Shown piece by piece: positions 26,643 through 34,314 of a DNA stretch of 64,000 nucleotides. Origin of the DNA: Rariglobus sp041662485 (GTDB taxonomy: Bacteria; Verrucomicrobiota; Verrucomicrobiia; Opitutales; Opitutaceae); NCBI GenBank assembly GCA_041662485.1, contig JBAZSJ010000024.1:6971-70970 (forward strand). Direction: 5' to 3'. The number at the start of each line of letters is the position of its first letter. Positions within the stretch are counted from its first letter, which is position 1. The notes under the pieces are model-generated. The model ran no database searches, was not told the origin of the DNA, and worked only from the letters and a program-made list of their open reading frames with translations. Made by a program: the position numbers and the translations under genes.

Positions 26643-26893
26643 AACATATCAAAAGGGCCGGGCTCTTCGTCGCCGGATCCGCCCCACCCCTTCTCCCGCA
26701 TCTCGTCGGGATGCACGGTGGACTTCGGCGGGATGTAGCCGAGTTCCCAAATATAGGCTTTGTGGACCTCCAACTCGGTGACCAGCGCGAGCGCCATATC
26801 GCTCAGTTCTTTGGGCGAGCGGGTCGCACGGATGGCACGACGCCAGTAGAAGGCGGACGGACGAAAAGAAGCGGGGACAGTTTCAGCACTCAT
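26639..26893 (-). CDS. Hypothetical element protein (middle of a three-gene overlapped set)
   Basis: 84 residues, mostly helical, with no recognised family (FYWRRAIRATRSPKELSDMA, VTELEVHKAYIWELGYI), and an acidic C terminus (GGSGDEEPGPFDML). Both ends overlap neighbours by 4 nt in ATGA arrangements, which argues that it is a real, co-translated gene. Position between an acidic protein and an HTH protein suggests a structural or regulatory accessory, but nothing in sequence fixes a role. Confidence 0.6.
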   Translation of the reverse strand: MSAETVPASFRPSAFYWRRAIRATRSPKELSDMALALVTELEVHKAYIWELGYIPPKSTVHPDEMREKGWGGSGDEEPGPFDML

Positions 26894-27234
26894 GCTTCAA
26901 CCTCCGATTCGATTGAAACCTCTGATTCAAACAGAACGAAATCATCTGGTTTTTGATCGTCCGCCGGCGGTTGTCCGAGTTTCTCCCGCAACGCCGCCAT
27001 CTCGACGTAGAGAGGCATTTTCGAGCGAATTGCCGCAGAGAGCAGGCGGGCTTGGTTATACCGGCCAACACCGGCTAGCATTGCGAAGTCTTCAGCGTCT
27101 TCCTCTCCACAAAACACCGACGCGACGTGCATCGCAAAATTTGGATCGAGCATCCATGCATGGAGCATCGGTGGCAGCTGATCTTCTGGGACAACAGTCT
27201 CGGGCAGTGGCGCTAACTTCAGGCGAGGTTTCAT
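26890..27234 (-). CDS. Hypothetical element protein
   Basis: 114 residues from ATG 27234 (MKPRLKLAPLPETVVPEDQL); a longer frame from 27258 adds only eight residues. It contains FCGEEDAEDFAMLAGVGRYN and a strongly acidic tail (FESEVSIESEVEA). No family is recognised. First gene of the overlapping set that ends at 26388. The 190 bp upstream contain a long-range inverted repeat (27267-27352) that would be in its leader RNA. Confidence 0.6.
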   Translation of the reverse strand: MKPRLKLAPLPETVVPEDQLPPMLHAWMLDPNFAMHVASVFCGEEDAEDFAMLAGVGRYNQARLLSAAIRSKMPLYVEMAALREKLGQPPADDQKPDDFVLFESEVSIESEVEA

Positions 27235-27266
27235 TTTTAACGATAGAAGCAACCGCACCTACTCAC

Positions 27267-27352
27267 GGGGGTAAGAGTTGGGCACGCAGTGCCCTCCCCG
27301 CTTTCGATGCGGCTGCAATTTTTCGTTCTGCGATGGTCGGGCTCTTACCCCC
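27267..27352. other. 11-bp perfect inverted repeat with structured 64-nt loop
   Basis: GGGGGTAAGAG (27267-27277) pairs with CTCTTACCCCC (27342-27352). Inside the loop GGCAC/GTGCC forms a smaller hairpin. It lies in the 190-bp gap between the tape-measure-like gene and the next leftward set. It is not a terminator (no T tract either way). Candidate leader RNA, small RNA or operator. Confidence 0.5.
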
Positions 27353-27426
27353 GATGATCCCACAGGAATCATGGACTCAGCGTGGATGACCTATGTCTTA
27401 AGCTTCAAGTCTAAAGCGTGCCTAAC

Positions 27427-28950
27427 TCACGAAAACACAACGCCCTGATTTAATTTATATTTAATGGTGTCATGCAGAGCTGTAATTGCCCGGACGACGG
27501 ACTCACTGCCCTTATCTCTATCAGACGGACGAGATGAGGAAGGAACAGACGATGCACCGAACGGATCAACATCAAGGCTTCCGGGGAATCTTCCGCCGGA
27601 TCCGAACATGGGCTTTACCATGTTGGCATCGAGAGCGAGGCCGCGTTTCTGGTAGCCGTTTGCCGACGCGTCGAAGAAGGTGTCTTTCGCACGCTGAAGG
27701 CGTTCAGCCTGGGCCTTTGCAGTTTGTTTTTCGCCCTCGGCTGCGATCTCTTTGCGGCGCTTTATTTTCTCCTCTTCTGCCGCCATGAATTCGGCGTTTC
27801 CGTCCTGAATCTGGGCGTCCAGCTTTTCGCGGGCTTTTACCGCAGCTTCAAAATCCTTATTGCGCTCAGATGCGGCAGCTTCAGCAGTCGCGCGTCCGGC
27901 TTCGTCTTGATCAGCAATGCGCTTCTTGACGGCGTCGTTGGCCTTGACCGTCTCCTTCGCATTAAGTGCGTCGAGTGCGGCGACGGCAGACAGATAACGC
28001 TTCCGATTTTCAAGCTCTACGGAATTCCTGTTCTTGCTCGCCGACAAATCCCCACCCTCGTTCGCTCGCTTAATCGTGGTTTCGGCATACTTCGCCTCCC
28101 CAACTTTGATATATGCCTGAGCCAATTCCAGCAGCGCCTTTTTTGAGGCGTTGGTTCCTTCGTCTGTGTTAGCGACTGCGAGCAGGGCTTTGTTCAGCGG
28201 ATCGAAATGGTCGGCGATCATAAGACCCGCCTTCACGAACTCGCCTCCAAGAATAGTCAGCCGGACCTTGAGTGTTTCAAATCGGTCGCCCGCCTCGTCG
28301 AGCTTTTTAACCATCTCCTCCGACATGACGACGCCGGCCTTGCGTGCTTCATCCGCAACGAAGGCATATCCGTTGGTTCCAAGCTCACGAAGAGCCGCCA
28401 TCAACTTCGGCGCATTCTTCGCCCCGATGATGTCCATGGCGGCGGTCAGCGCCTCTTGATCGCTGCCGGCGTTGGCGATGGCCCGTCCGAAACGCTCCAT
28501 CTGTTCTTCCGGACGGAGCTTTGAAAAATCCTTCGCTGAGATGCCGAGCCTGGAGAACTTGCCGATGAGGATGTCGTTGCCGCGGGCGGCATCGGTGGCG
28601 TTTGACTGGAGTTGCACCATGGCCTTCCCCATGTCGCCAACGTCAGCCCCGTTGTTGCGAGCTAGTTGACCGAGGATTTGGATAGCGTCGGAAGTGACGC
28701 CGGCCGCATTTGCCGCGTCATTGGTTGCCGATGCATAAACGATGGCGGCTTGGCTCGCCTTGAGAACGATGGCCGACGAAGCGACAAACGCAGTTGCCGC
28801 AACCGTCACGCCCGACTTTATGAAGTCGAGTGTCGGTTGCATTTTCTTCGCCGCGATCTGCGTGGCGCGCATCTCCTGATTGAATTTCTGGAATCCCTCG
28901 GTTTGAGCGATCGATTCCAAAATGACGGATACTTTCAACTGGCGGGCCAT
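27427..28950 (-). CDS. Short phage tail tape-measure-like protein
   Basis: 507 residues. The N-terminal region LKVSVILESIAQTEGFQKFN, the hydrophobic AATAFVASSAIVLKASQAAI and the block ATNDAANAAGVTSDAIQILG match the minor tail/tape-measure (TP901 or lambda type) N-terminal domain. ~280-420 is a charged coiled coil (AKYAETTIKRANEGG, KAQAERLQRAKDTFFDASAN). Tape-measure proteins usually exceed 700 residues and sit among tail genes, none of which are present, so this is a shortened or isolated copy. The next leftward genes are unrelated small proteins. An alternative view is a satellite-encoded tail modifier. Confidence 0.75.
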   Translation of the reverse strand: MARQLKVSVILESIAQTEGFQKFNQEMRATQIAAKKMQPTLDFIKSGVTVAATAFVASSAIVLKASQAAIVYASATNDAANAAGVTSDAIQILGQLARNNGADVGDMGKAMVQLQSNATDAARGNDILIGKFSRLGISAKDFSKLRPEEQMERFGRAIANAGSDQEALTAAMDIIGAKNAPKLMAALRELGTNGYAFVADEARKAGVVMSEEMVKKLDEAGDRFETLKVRLTILGGEFVKAGLMIADHFDPLNKALLAVANTDEGTNASKKALLELAQAYIKVGEAKYAETTIKRANEGGDLSASKNRNSVELENRKRYLSAVAALDALNAKETVKANDAVKKRIADQDEAGRATAEAAASERNKDFEAAVKAREKLDAQIQDGNAEFMAAEEEKIKRRKEIAAEGEKQTAKAQAERLQRAKDTFFDASANGYQKRGLALDANMVKPMFGSGGRFPGSLDVDPFGASSVPSSSRPSDRDKGSESVVRAITALHDTIKYKLNQGVVFS

Positions 28951-28975
28951 GGGTTAAAAAGTGGATACTCGATCA

Positions 28976-29110
28976 GTGAGCGACATCGCGAAAATACAGC
29001 ATCCACACCCGTTGATATGGGTAATCATTTCCGTTGTGGCCGCGCTGGCCGCGTTCGGTTTTGTGGTCGGCTGCATCGTTATCGGCTTCGCTTTTTTCGT
29101 GGGGAGCTGA
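28976..29110 (+). CDS. Putative 44-residue single-pass membrane protein (opposite strand)
   Basis: GTG start at 28976 and TGA at 29108-29110. A 13-residue polar N terminus is followed by one long hydrophobic helix (IWVIISVVAALAAFGFVV, then GCIVIGFAFFVGS). It sits in the 164-bp gap between the tape-measure-like gene and a 74-residue gene, both leftward, so it is antisense to the module. GTGGA lies ~10 nt before the start as a weak ribosome-binding site. Size and topology resemble small phage membrane proteins (holin, spanin or superinfection type). Support is only composition and context. Confidence 0.35.
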   Translation: MSDIAKIQHPHPLIWVIISVVAALAAFGFVVGCIVIGFAFFVGS

Positions 29111-29114
29111 CGAG

Positions 29115-29339
29115 TTAATTTTTACCAGCGGTGTCGGGCTTGGCGACTTGCTCGTTTGCGATGCGACCAATCAGACAGGCAACCTCAAGGGCGGCTACCG
29201 GTGGCAACTCCTTGAAGAGAGCATCGACGGTATGTTTGGTGACCTGCATAACGATCTTCGCGTCTTCTTCGCCGAGACGGGCGACAAGTTCGGCGCGAAG
29301 TGCGATAGCCCATAAATTGTGGTCTGGTTTTGTGATCAT
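29115..29339 (-). CDS. Hypothetical element protein, 74 residues
   Basis: Helical (LWAIALRAELVARLGEEDAK, VMQVTKHTVDALFKELP, ALEVACLIGRIAN). No family is recognised. Its position directly before a tape-measure-like gene is where tail assembly chaperones are found, so that is a possible role by context only. The ATG at 29339 overlaps the preceding stop at 29336 (ATGA). Confidence 0.6.
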   Translation of the reverse strand: MITKPDHNLWAIALRAELVARLGEEDAKIVMQVTKHTVDALFKELPPVAALEVACLIGRIANEQVAKPDTAGKN

Positions 29340-30202
29340 GCGGCTTTCTTGTTTTTACTGACGACGCCCTGCGCGGCCTCCAACTCGGTGCGGGCCTCCT
29401 TGAGCAGCGGTTCGATCTTCGCGACGTGGGCGGCGGCGTTGTTGTAATAGCAGACCATGGGTTCGAGTTCTTCCTCGACCGCCTGACGCGGATCATTACC
29501 GCCAAGAAACACCGTGTGTCCCGGATAAATATCAGAGCTAAAGCTGGCGTATTTACGGGATAGTGCGGATCCCGCGAACAAGCGGCGGGCGTGCCCCTCA
29601 CTGATGCCGAGATCAGAAACGCGGATTTTGAAAATCTGGAACGCAACATCGGCGAGTTCGCGGGTGAGTTCATTGGCCAATTGAGCCTTGGCAATGTTGG
29701 CATTCCCGGCGGCCATCATGAACATGCCAAGTTCTTCGAGCTTATTTTTTCGAAAATCGTCCACCGCTTTTTGGGCATCATCGACGATATTGCCGAGGTG
29801 CGAATACTTGGCCCAATAAGCCGTATCGTTCCCCATAGCCTGCACGCTGTTGCTGTAGTCGGTATTCAGCGCATGCAGCTTGGCATAGAGTTCCCATGCC
29901 TTCGTGAAGGGAACGGGCAGATTGGAAAATCCGGCAGGAACGGGCGCCGACTTGGTTTTCTCGGGTCCCTTGGGTAACTCGATGTGGACTCCACGCTTGT
30001 CGGCATGCCCAAGGATTTGAGCCTGACGAGCATCAACGAGCAGTGCCGCCATTGATTTGGTCACCTCGAGCACATCCCCGGGTTCACGGTGTGAAGGAGT
30101 TCTCTCGGACCATTCACTGACGGAAGCAGTGGTGAGCATTTTTACGCGGACGGTTTTGCCGGGACGAAGAATTTCGGGTTTTAGGAAACTGAGGAAGCTC
30201 AT
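29336..30202 (-). CDS. Hypothetical phage-type protein
   Basis: 288 residues. The N-terminal part (~18-70: VKMLTTASVSEWSERTPSHR, GDVLEVTKSMAALLVDARQA) resembles the small beta-fold found in phage head or packaging accessory proteins. The rest is helical (KAWELYAKLHALNTDYSNSV, LTRELADVAFQIFKIRVSDL, LLKEARTELEAAQGVVSKNK). It is not a recognisable major capsid, portal or connector. It lies between the prohead protease (15 bp upstream) and the overlapping 74-residue gene, so it belongs to the structural block. In canonical phages this slot holds the capsid gene. Confidence 0.6.
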   Translation of the reverse strand: MSFLSFLKPEILRPGKTVRVKMLTTASVSEWSERTPSHREPGDVLEVTKSMAALLVDARQAQILGHADKRGVHIELPKGPEKTKSAPVPAGFSNLPVPFTKAWELYAKLHALNTDYSNSVQAMGNDTAYWAKYSHLGNIVDDAQKAVDDFRKNKLEELGMFMMAAGNANIAKAQLANELTRELADVAFQIFKIRVSDLGISEGHARRLFAGSALSRKYASFSSDIYPGHTVFLGGNDPRQAVEEELEPMVCYYNNAAAHVAKIEPLLKEARTELEAAQGVVSKNKKAA

Positions 30203-30217
30203 GATGTTTTTTGATGG

Positions 30218-30817
30218 TTAGATGATGATACCTAGACGGGCTGCGAGATGACGGTCTCGAGCACATGGTTGCCAAGATGAGTGCGGATCAGAACGACGAC
30301 GGGCTTCGAGCGTGTTATCCGGATATGCCGGCGCCGCACAGGGATTGATTTCCAGTAGCGTCGCGGACGTGATCGTCCGAAGTTCTGTGCCATCGGCATT
30401 CTTAGTCCAAGAATCTCCGCCAGCATCAACGATAAACTCGAAACTTGCTCCAGTGATCACGCCGGCGTTGACGAGGCGGTGAAGGTCGGTGGCGGCACTC
30501 GTGCCAGGCAGCTGACAGGACCAATCCAATCCCGCACCCGAATCGTTGACGCTGAGCCCACCGGCGGGCCATCGCCCGATACAATTCAGCGGATTATCGC
30601 TCTTATGTCCGGCGGTCAAAATGATGTCACCACGACTTGCGAGGGAGTGCTTGAAAACACCAGGTGCCATGACTTCGAAGAATTGACGTCGTCCCTCGGA
30701 TATGAGGGAGCTTTTGACGTTGTAGCGGATCATCCCGCGAAGAGTTTTCGACGCGTCTTTACCCTCGGCTGAAAGCGAGAGCACACGTGAATTTAGGAAT
30801 CGGCGTTCGACTGGCAT
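30218..30817 (-). CDS. HK97-family prohead protease
   Basis: 199 residues. Peptidase S78-like signature: the catalytic His is H71 in ILTAGHKSDNPLNCIG and the serine is S125 in GVITGASFEF, preceded by RLVNAG; a downstream TLLEINPCAAPAYP matches the family's E-(I/V)-S/N-x-x-x-x-PAY block. Prohead proteases trim scaffold and capsid during maturation. No major capsid gene follows, which is unusual. It starts 2 bp after the HTH gene at 30820. In a satellite it might act on helper capsids; in a defective prophage it is a leftover. Confidence 0.8.
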   Translation of the reverse strand: MPVERRFLNSRVLSLSAEGKDASKTLRGMIRYNVKSSLISEGRRQFFEVMAPGVFKHSLASRGDIILTAGHKSDNPLNCIGRWPAGGLSVNDSGAGLDWSCQLPGTSAATDLHRLVNAGVITGASFEFIVDAGGDSWTKNADGTELRTITSATLLEINPCAAPAYPDNTLEARRRSDPHSSWQPCARDRHLAARLGIII

Positions 30818-30819
30818 GG

Positions 30820-31071
30820 TCAGACTTTAACGGAACCCCATGGACGACCGCCACGGGCGTATGCGCCCGATGAGGACAAACCTCCTTTTTTCGTGGCGTA
30901 GAAGACGGCGGCATCGACTTTCGTGATGCTCCACGTCTTCGCTCCGAGCTGAACGGCGGGCAGTTGCCCGCGCTTGATCAGCCTCAAAATCGTTTTGCGG
31001 CTGCATCCCCAGAAGCGGGCAAGATCGGCATGATGCCAACACTCGCAGGGAAGTGAAATCGCCTCGTGCAT
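30820..31071 (-). CDS. Excisionase-type helix-turn-helix protein
   Basis: 83 residues. HADLARFWGCSRKTILRLIK is a winged helix-turn-helix; RGQLPAVQLGAKTWSITKVD is the wing found in HTH_17/AlpA proteins. It is sandwiched between small terminase (7 bp) and prohead protease (2 bp), the place where the large terminase and portal genes would be in a complete phage. It could regulate the packaging block or bind DNA during packaging. Start ATG 31071. Confidence 0.7.
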   Translation of the reverse strand: MHEAISLPCECWHHADLARFWGCSRKTILRLIKRGQLPAVQLGAKTWSITKVDAAVFYATKKGGLSSSGAYARGGRPWGSVKV

Positions 31072-31078
31072 CTGTCGG

Positions 31079-31444
31079 TCAAAGGTCTCTGAATTCGTTG
31101 GCCGATTCGGGCTCTGGTATCTGAACGCGCGAACGCGCCGCCGGCGTCATCCCAAGTTCGCCAAGGCAGCTCCGTAACTGCGTCATCTCGGCGGCACTGG
31201 CATCGCCTTTGCGGGCCTTCGCCCACAATCGGGCGGCCAGCTCAACTATCACCGCGTCGCAGTCCTGGAGCACGCCTTCAGGCGCGAGTCTCACAAGGTC
31301 GTCCCAGCAATTCGCCACGGCACACGGGAGCCGCGGGCGGGTTGTGAGCGGGCCCCGTGGGGCGGGTTCTTTTGAAGGATCGCGTCCGGCTGATTTCCGG
31401 TAACGAGGGTTCAGGAGGTGGGTTGGTTTTCGGTGAGCGGGCAT
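31079..31444 (-). CDS. Phage terminase small subunit (P27 type)
   Basis: 121 residues. A basic, proline-rich N terminus (MPAHRKPTHLLNPRYRKSAG) leads to a helical core (CDAVIVELAARLWAKARKGD), and the C-terminal LGELGMTPAARSRVQI is the hallmark of P27-family small terminases (L..LG.TPA.R..V). It recognises packaging sites on phage DNA. The large terminase that should follow is absent; an HTH gene comes 7 bp later. The HNH nuclease lies upstream (170-bp gap), as in cos-packaging HK97-like phages. Confidence 0.8.
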   Translation of the reverse strand: MPAHRKPTHLLNPRYRKSAGRDPSKEPAPRGPLTTRPRLPCAVANCWDDLVRLAPEGVLQDCDAVIVELAARLWAKARKGDASAAEMTQLRSCLGELGMTPAARSRVQIPEPESANEFRDL

Positions 31445-31496
31445 AGATTTTTGAATTTTGAAGTCTGCACGTAAGAAAGAACCTCAAGGTTCGGTG

Positions 31497-31532
31497 TGGG
31501 GGCTAAGCTCCTAGACTTTTGACTAGCCCCCC
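31497..31532. repeat. Inverted repeat GGGGGCTA/TAGCCCCC
   Basis: An 8-bp perfect stem in the gap between the HNH and small terminase genes. It has no T tract; possible transcription pause, operator or packaging site. Confidence 0.45.
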
Positions 31533-31614
31533 GGTCTCAGGCGTCGATTGCGCTGTATTACGCGCATTATCGGGGTTCGCCAAAGAGCGGGGTGCATGGT
31601 CGGAGGCAGGGGGC

Positions 31615-32049
31615 TTAATTTGGTTTCTTTGGTTCTGCATCATGACTAAACAGGTGGGCGGTCGGCTCCCCTCGTCGCTCCATACCCTCAACGCGAGCAT
31701 GGCAACGGGTGCAGAGCGGGCGGCAGTTGGTGTCGGTAAGGCCAAGATCAAGGCGTTCGGCCAATGGAATAACGTGGTGGATGGCCTGGGTCATGGCAGG
31801 CAGGGCGGTGTGCAGGCTGAACGGGTCGCAGCAAAGCGGATGCTGAGCCCTGAACCATGAGCGAAAGCGTTGCCACGGCTGGCTGTCACGGAAGCGGGCG
31901 ACTGCGGCAAGTGCGGGATCAGCGCGACGGCGTTGGTCGTATCGGGCTGAGGACGTGGGTTGGCTGGCGTGAGCTGGGCAACGGGAGCCGATGGTGATGA
32001 GCACACCGCAGCCGGGGTGTGAGCAGGGTTTATGAGGGGATGATGGCAT
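31615..32049 (-). CDS. HNH homing/packaging endonuclease
   Basis: 144 residues. The N-terminal zinc knuckle (CSHPGCGVLITIGSRCPAH) is followed by the HNH core: IHHVIPLAERLDLGLTDTN, then CRPLCTRCHARVE. In HK97-like phages an HNH protein is encoded before the small terminase and is needed for cos cleavage. The order here, HNH then small terminase, matches that. The ATG at 32049 sits just left of the iteron cluster. Confidence 0.85.
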   Translation of the reverse strand: MPSSPHKPCSHPGCGVLITIGSRCPAHASQPTSSARYDQRRRADPALAAVARFRDSQPWQRFRSWFRAQHPLCCDPFSLHTALPAMTQAIHHVIPLAERLDLGLTDTNCRPLCTRCHARVEGMERRGEPTAHLFSHDAEPKKPN

Positions 32050-32072
32050 GGTTTGGTTGTCAGTTTTTGTTC

Positions 32073-32167
32073 ACCCTACACACCCCACGCCCTATATATA
32101 GGGGCGTAGGGTCGTAGGGTAACCCTACGCATAGGGTTACCGTAGGGTGTGCGTAGGGTCGTAGGGT
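32073..32167. repeat. Iteron cluster: candidate replication origin of the element
   Basis: Five direct CGTAGGGT copies at 32105, 32113, 32141, 32152 and 32160. There are inverted copies at 32073 (ACCCTAC) and 32122 (ACCCTACG), and a degenerate one near 32131. An AT-only palindromic core, CCCTATATATAGGG, lies at 32090-32103. The last iteron overlaps the helicase stop. Adjacent copies at 32113 and 32122 form a 17-bp palindrome. The layout (iterons plus AT box next to a replicative helicase) is that of a small replicon origin. An operator array for the HNH promoter is the alternative. Confidence 0.7.
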
Positions 32168-33651
32168 CATGGTGCCTTCCTCTCCCAGTAACCCATGCCA
32201 ACGTCTTTGATGACGCTGGCTTTCTTCATGCGTGTGAACCACTTCTCTCCTGCCTTCTGGCCAACTCGACGAGCATCCTCAATTTTCTTGCAGACTTCGG
32301 CATAGCGTAGGCGGTTGCCGCAAAACACTTCTTCCGCGAGCTGGATCAGGTCGGCCTCTATTTCGGCCTCGCGTAGGGTAACTTTGGACGCGGTGGAGAC
32401 GTGCATTCCGGCATCGTCTGACCATGTGAAGCGGGGCCCGTCCTTCTCAAGGATCGGTGCGCCGCGCTGCTTTTCGCTGAAGACAACGGTAACCTCATCG
32501 GCCTTGCGAAGACGTAGGTTGGACTCGGCCTTGCGTTCAAGCTGCGAGCCGAGGTGACCGCGCATCTTGCCTGAGTCGGCGCCGGGGTTCTCGTGAATGA
32601 CAGACAGAATCGGGCAGTCGTATTTGATGGCCAGGCCATGCAACTCGGCAACGAAGGCGTTGCTTTCGTCTGCGTCGTTCACGTCCGTTACCAGATCAGC
32701 GGCGCCGTCGATGATCAGGCCATGAATGCCGCCCTCCTTCTCACCGTCAGCCAAAACATCCAAAAGGACGCTGCGTAAGTCTGGTGCCGAGAAGCCGGCG
32801 AGTGCATACGAAAACAGCCAAGCGGGGGCTTCCGTATCATCCCAACCGGCACGGCGTAGGGCGCGGCGCATATGCCGGTCGTGGTCAAAAGGGCTCTGTT
32901 CGGTGTCGAGGTAGATCAGTATCCGGCCGTCCGGTGGCGATGACGTAACCCCGAGAGTGTCTTTTCCGGTGATTTGATAATGCGCGCAGACGGCGGCGGA
33001 AACGACTCCGCCCATGAATGCGCTTTTTCCAGCCTTTGCCTGAGCGATGATATTGGTCAGATTCCCGGGCGTGCAGACGGGTTTCCCGTTGATGAGGAAA
33101 CGCGGAACCGGTTCGACCGGCGGAGTGGAGAAATTGAAACGACGATCTATCAGGCGTTGGCGTAAGGCATCAGGATTTATTTCCGTGGGCAGCGTCTTGC
33201 GCCATTCATCGACGCGGTCGAACCCCATGATTTCGAGGGCGTGAAAATAAAGGGACTGCCGGTCTTGCAGCCAGTGCAGGCTGTCGCCGTCGCCCGCGGT
33301 GACATACGCCATGCCGATGGCCTCAACCTCATCGCGGGTCTTGGCTTTGACCATCCGCTTCCAAATCTCGCGATGCCGATACGTCTCGAAAGCGACAGGC
33401 TGGAGCGCGCGGCATTGGTTCAGCCGGTCGAGCGTTCCGTCGATGACGATGGCGGCAATGAAGCGGGCCTCGCGGTCGCCGGGAGCTATGACCGGGAGCA
33501 ACGGTGTAGGCGGTTCAGGCCGCACGAGTTCGCCGGCCTTGCGTGCCTTCTCGATGGCTTGCTGGGCAGATGCGCGGGCGGTAAATTCTTCATCATCGGG
33601 CCTCCACTCGCATTCGTTGACGGCCTGTAAAACCTCTTCCTCCTCATTCAT
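32167..33651 (-). CDS. RepA/DnaB-like hexameric replicative helicase (AAA_25)
   Basis: 494 residues from ATG 33651, chosen because AAAGGGGG lies 4 nt upstream and the preceding small gene's TGA overlaps it; a longer frame to 33735 lacks this. Residues ~59-140 resemble the DnaB N-terminal helical domain (REARFIAAIVIDGTLDRLNQ). Walker A is AQAKAGKSA (K209) and Walker B is HGLIIDGAADL, followed by LSVIHENPGADSGKMRGHLG. The C-terminal ~90 residues look like a winged DNA-binding region. It should unwind DNA at the iteron cluster just downstream. Last gene of a five-gene coupled operon. Confidence 0.8.
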   Translation of the reverse strand: MNEEEEVLQAVNECEWRPDDEEFTARASAQQAIEKARKAGELVRPEPPTPLLPVIAPGDREARFIAAIVIDGTLDRLNQCRALQPVAFETYRHREIWKRMVKAKTRDEVEAIGMAYVTAGDGDSLHWLQDRQSLYFHALEIMGFDRVDEWRKTLPTEINPDALRQRLIDRRFNFSTPPVEPVPRFLINGKPVCTPGNLTNIIAQAKAGKSAFMGGVVSAAVCAHYQITGKDTLGVTSSPPDGRILIYLDTEQSPFDHDRHMRRALRRAGWDDTEAPAWLFSYALAGFSAPDLRSVLLDVLADGEKEGGIHGLIIDGAADLVTDVNDADESNAFVAELHGLAIKYDCPILSVIHENPGADSGKMRGHLGSQLERKAESNLRLRKADEVTVVFSEKQRGAPILEKDGPRFTWSDDAGMHVSTASKVTLREAEIEADLIQLAEEVFCGNRLRYAEVCKKIEDARRVGQKAGEKWFTRMKKASVIKDVGMGYWERKAP

Positions 33652-33794
33652 CTGGCCCCCTTTCGCCGGTCGCGGCGCGATTTGCGGTGCAACTTGAGCC
33701 AGCGGCAAGGGCCACACCAAGCGACGGCAGTCCACCCCGTGGCGACGGCGCGATCAATCTTGCGTTGGCCGGTGCGTGATACGCGGGCGCTCAT
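33648..33794 (-). CDS. 48-residue arginine-rich protein with CxxC
   Basis: Start ATG 33794 overlaps the stop of the gene before it (ATGA), and its TGA overlaps the helicase ATG at 33651 (ATGA), so it fits the gap exactly. The product is basic (about 14 Arg/Lys in 48), with WCGPCRWLKLHRKSRRDRR near the end. The CxxC resembles half a zinc knuckle. Its complete fit between two overlapping neighbours is the main argument that it is a gene. A DNA-binding loader or accessory for the helicase is a reasonable guess, not shown. Confidence 0.55.
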   Translation of the reverse strand: MSARVSRTGQRKIDRAVATGWTAVAWCGPCRWLKLHRKSRRDRRKGAR

Positions 33795-34126
33795 TTCATG
33801 ACCTCCTCATTACTGGTCACCGTGAGAGCATGGCAGTAGACGGCCTTTTGCTCAGAAGGCTCGAGCGCGCGAAACGTGGCAGAGTTGCGGACGAACCGCG
33901 CTAGATCGCAAAACAGCTCATCCGTCAAACGGGCAGCGTTTTCCAGTGTTTGCGCATGCTTTGGGCCGTGGCGGTGAATGTCGGTCTTGATACCGATAAT
34001 TGCCGAGGCACGAATGACCATGAGACTGTCCATGACCGTCGCGTCGACTTCGGTTGCACTGCTGTAGTAAACGAAAAGCGCGGGATGATTTCGGGCGGTC
34101 GCGATGATTTTTTCGTCGGGGTTCAT
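33791..34126 (-). CDS. Hypothetical element protein of the replication operon
   Basis: 111 residues from ATG 34126 (MNPDEKIIATARNHPALFVY), overlapping the upstream stop by 4 nt. Helical: VMDSLMVIRASAIIGIKTDI, AARLTDELFCDLARFVRNSA, ALEPSEQKAVYCHALTVTSN. No recognised family. Its overlap on both sides places it in the helicase operon. Confidence 0.65.
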   Translation of the reverse strand: MNPDEKIIATARNHPALFVYYSSATEVDATVMDSLMVIRASAIIGIKTDIHRHGPKHAQTLENAARLTDELFCDLARFVRNSATFRALEPSEQKAVYCHALTVTSNEEVMK

Positions 34127-34314
34127 CGCGCACGCTCCTTGAGGGATTTCGCGTATCCTTCGCACGCGGCAAGATGGGCGCACGTCTCAGCGGTGACGAA
34201 CTCGGCGATGGTGCAACCAGAGGCCTTAGACGCCTCCAGCAGGACCGTGAGCTGGGCGCTCGAGAACGTGACGTAAATCGGCGAGACGAGCGTTGGGGCC
34301 TTTTTCGCGCTCAT
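34123..34314 (-). CDS. Small putative DNA-binding protein
   Basis: 63 residues. The short beta-strand region PIYVTFSSAQLTVLLEASKA followed by CTIAEFVTAETCAHLAACEG fits a ribbon-helix-helix-like layout, as in CopG/Arc repressors, though the match is weak. It overlaps the AlpA-like gene upstream (34311-34314) and the next gene (34123-34126). Likely an element regulator. Confidence 0.5.
   Translation of the reverse strand: MSAKKAPTLVSPIYVTFSSAQLTVLLEASKASGCTIAEFVTAETCAHLAACEGYAKSLKERAR

Noticed and set aside
29336..30202. Major capsid protein in the slot after the prohead protease
   Set aside because: The 288-residue product lacks the E-loop/P-domain pattern and is largely helical with a charged C terminus.
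32060..32242. 60-codon minus frame over the iterons
   Set aside because: It spans the iteron array and overlaps the helicase 3' end; no coding signal.
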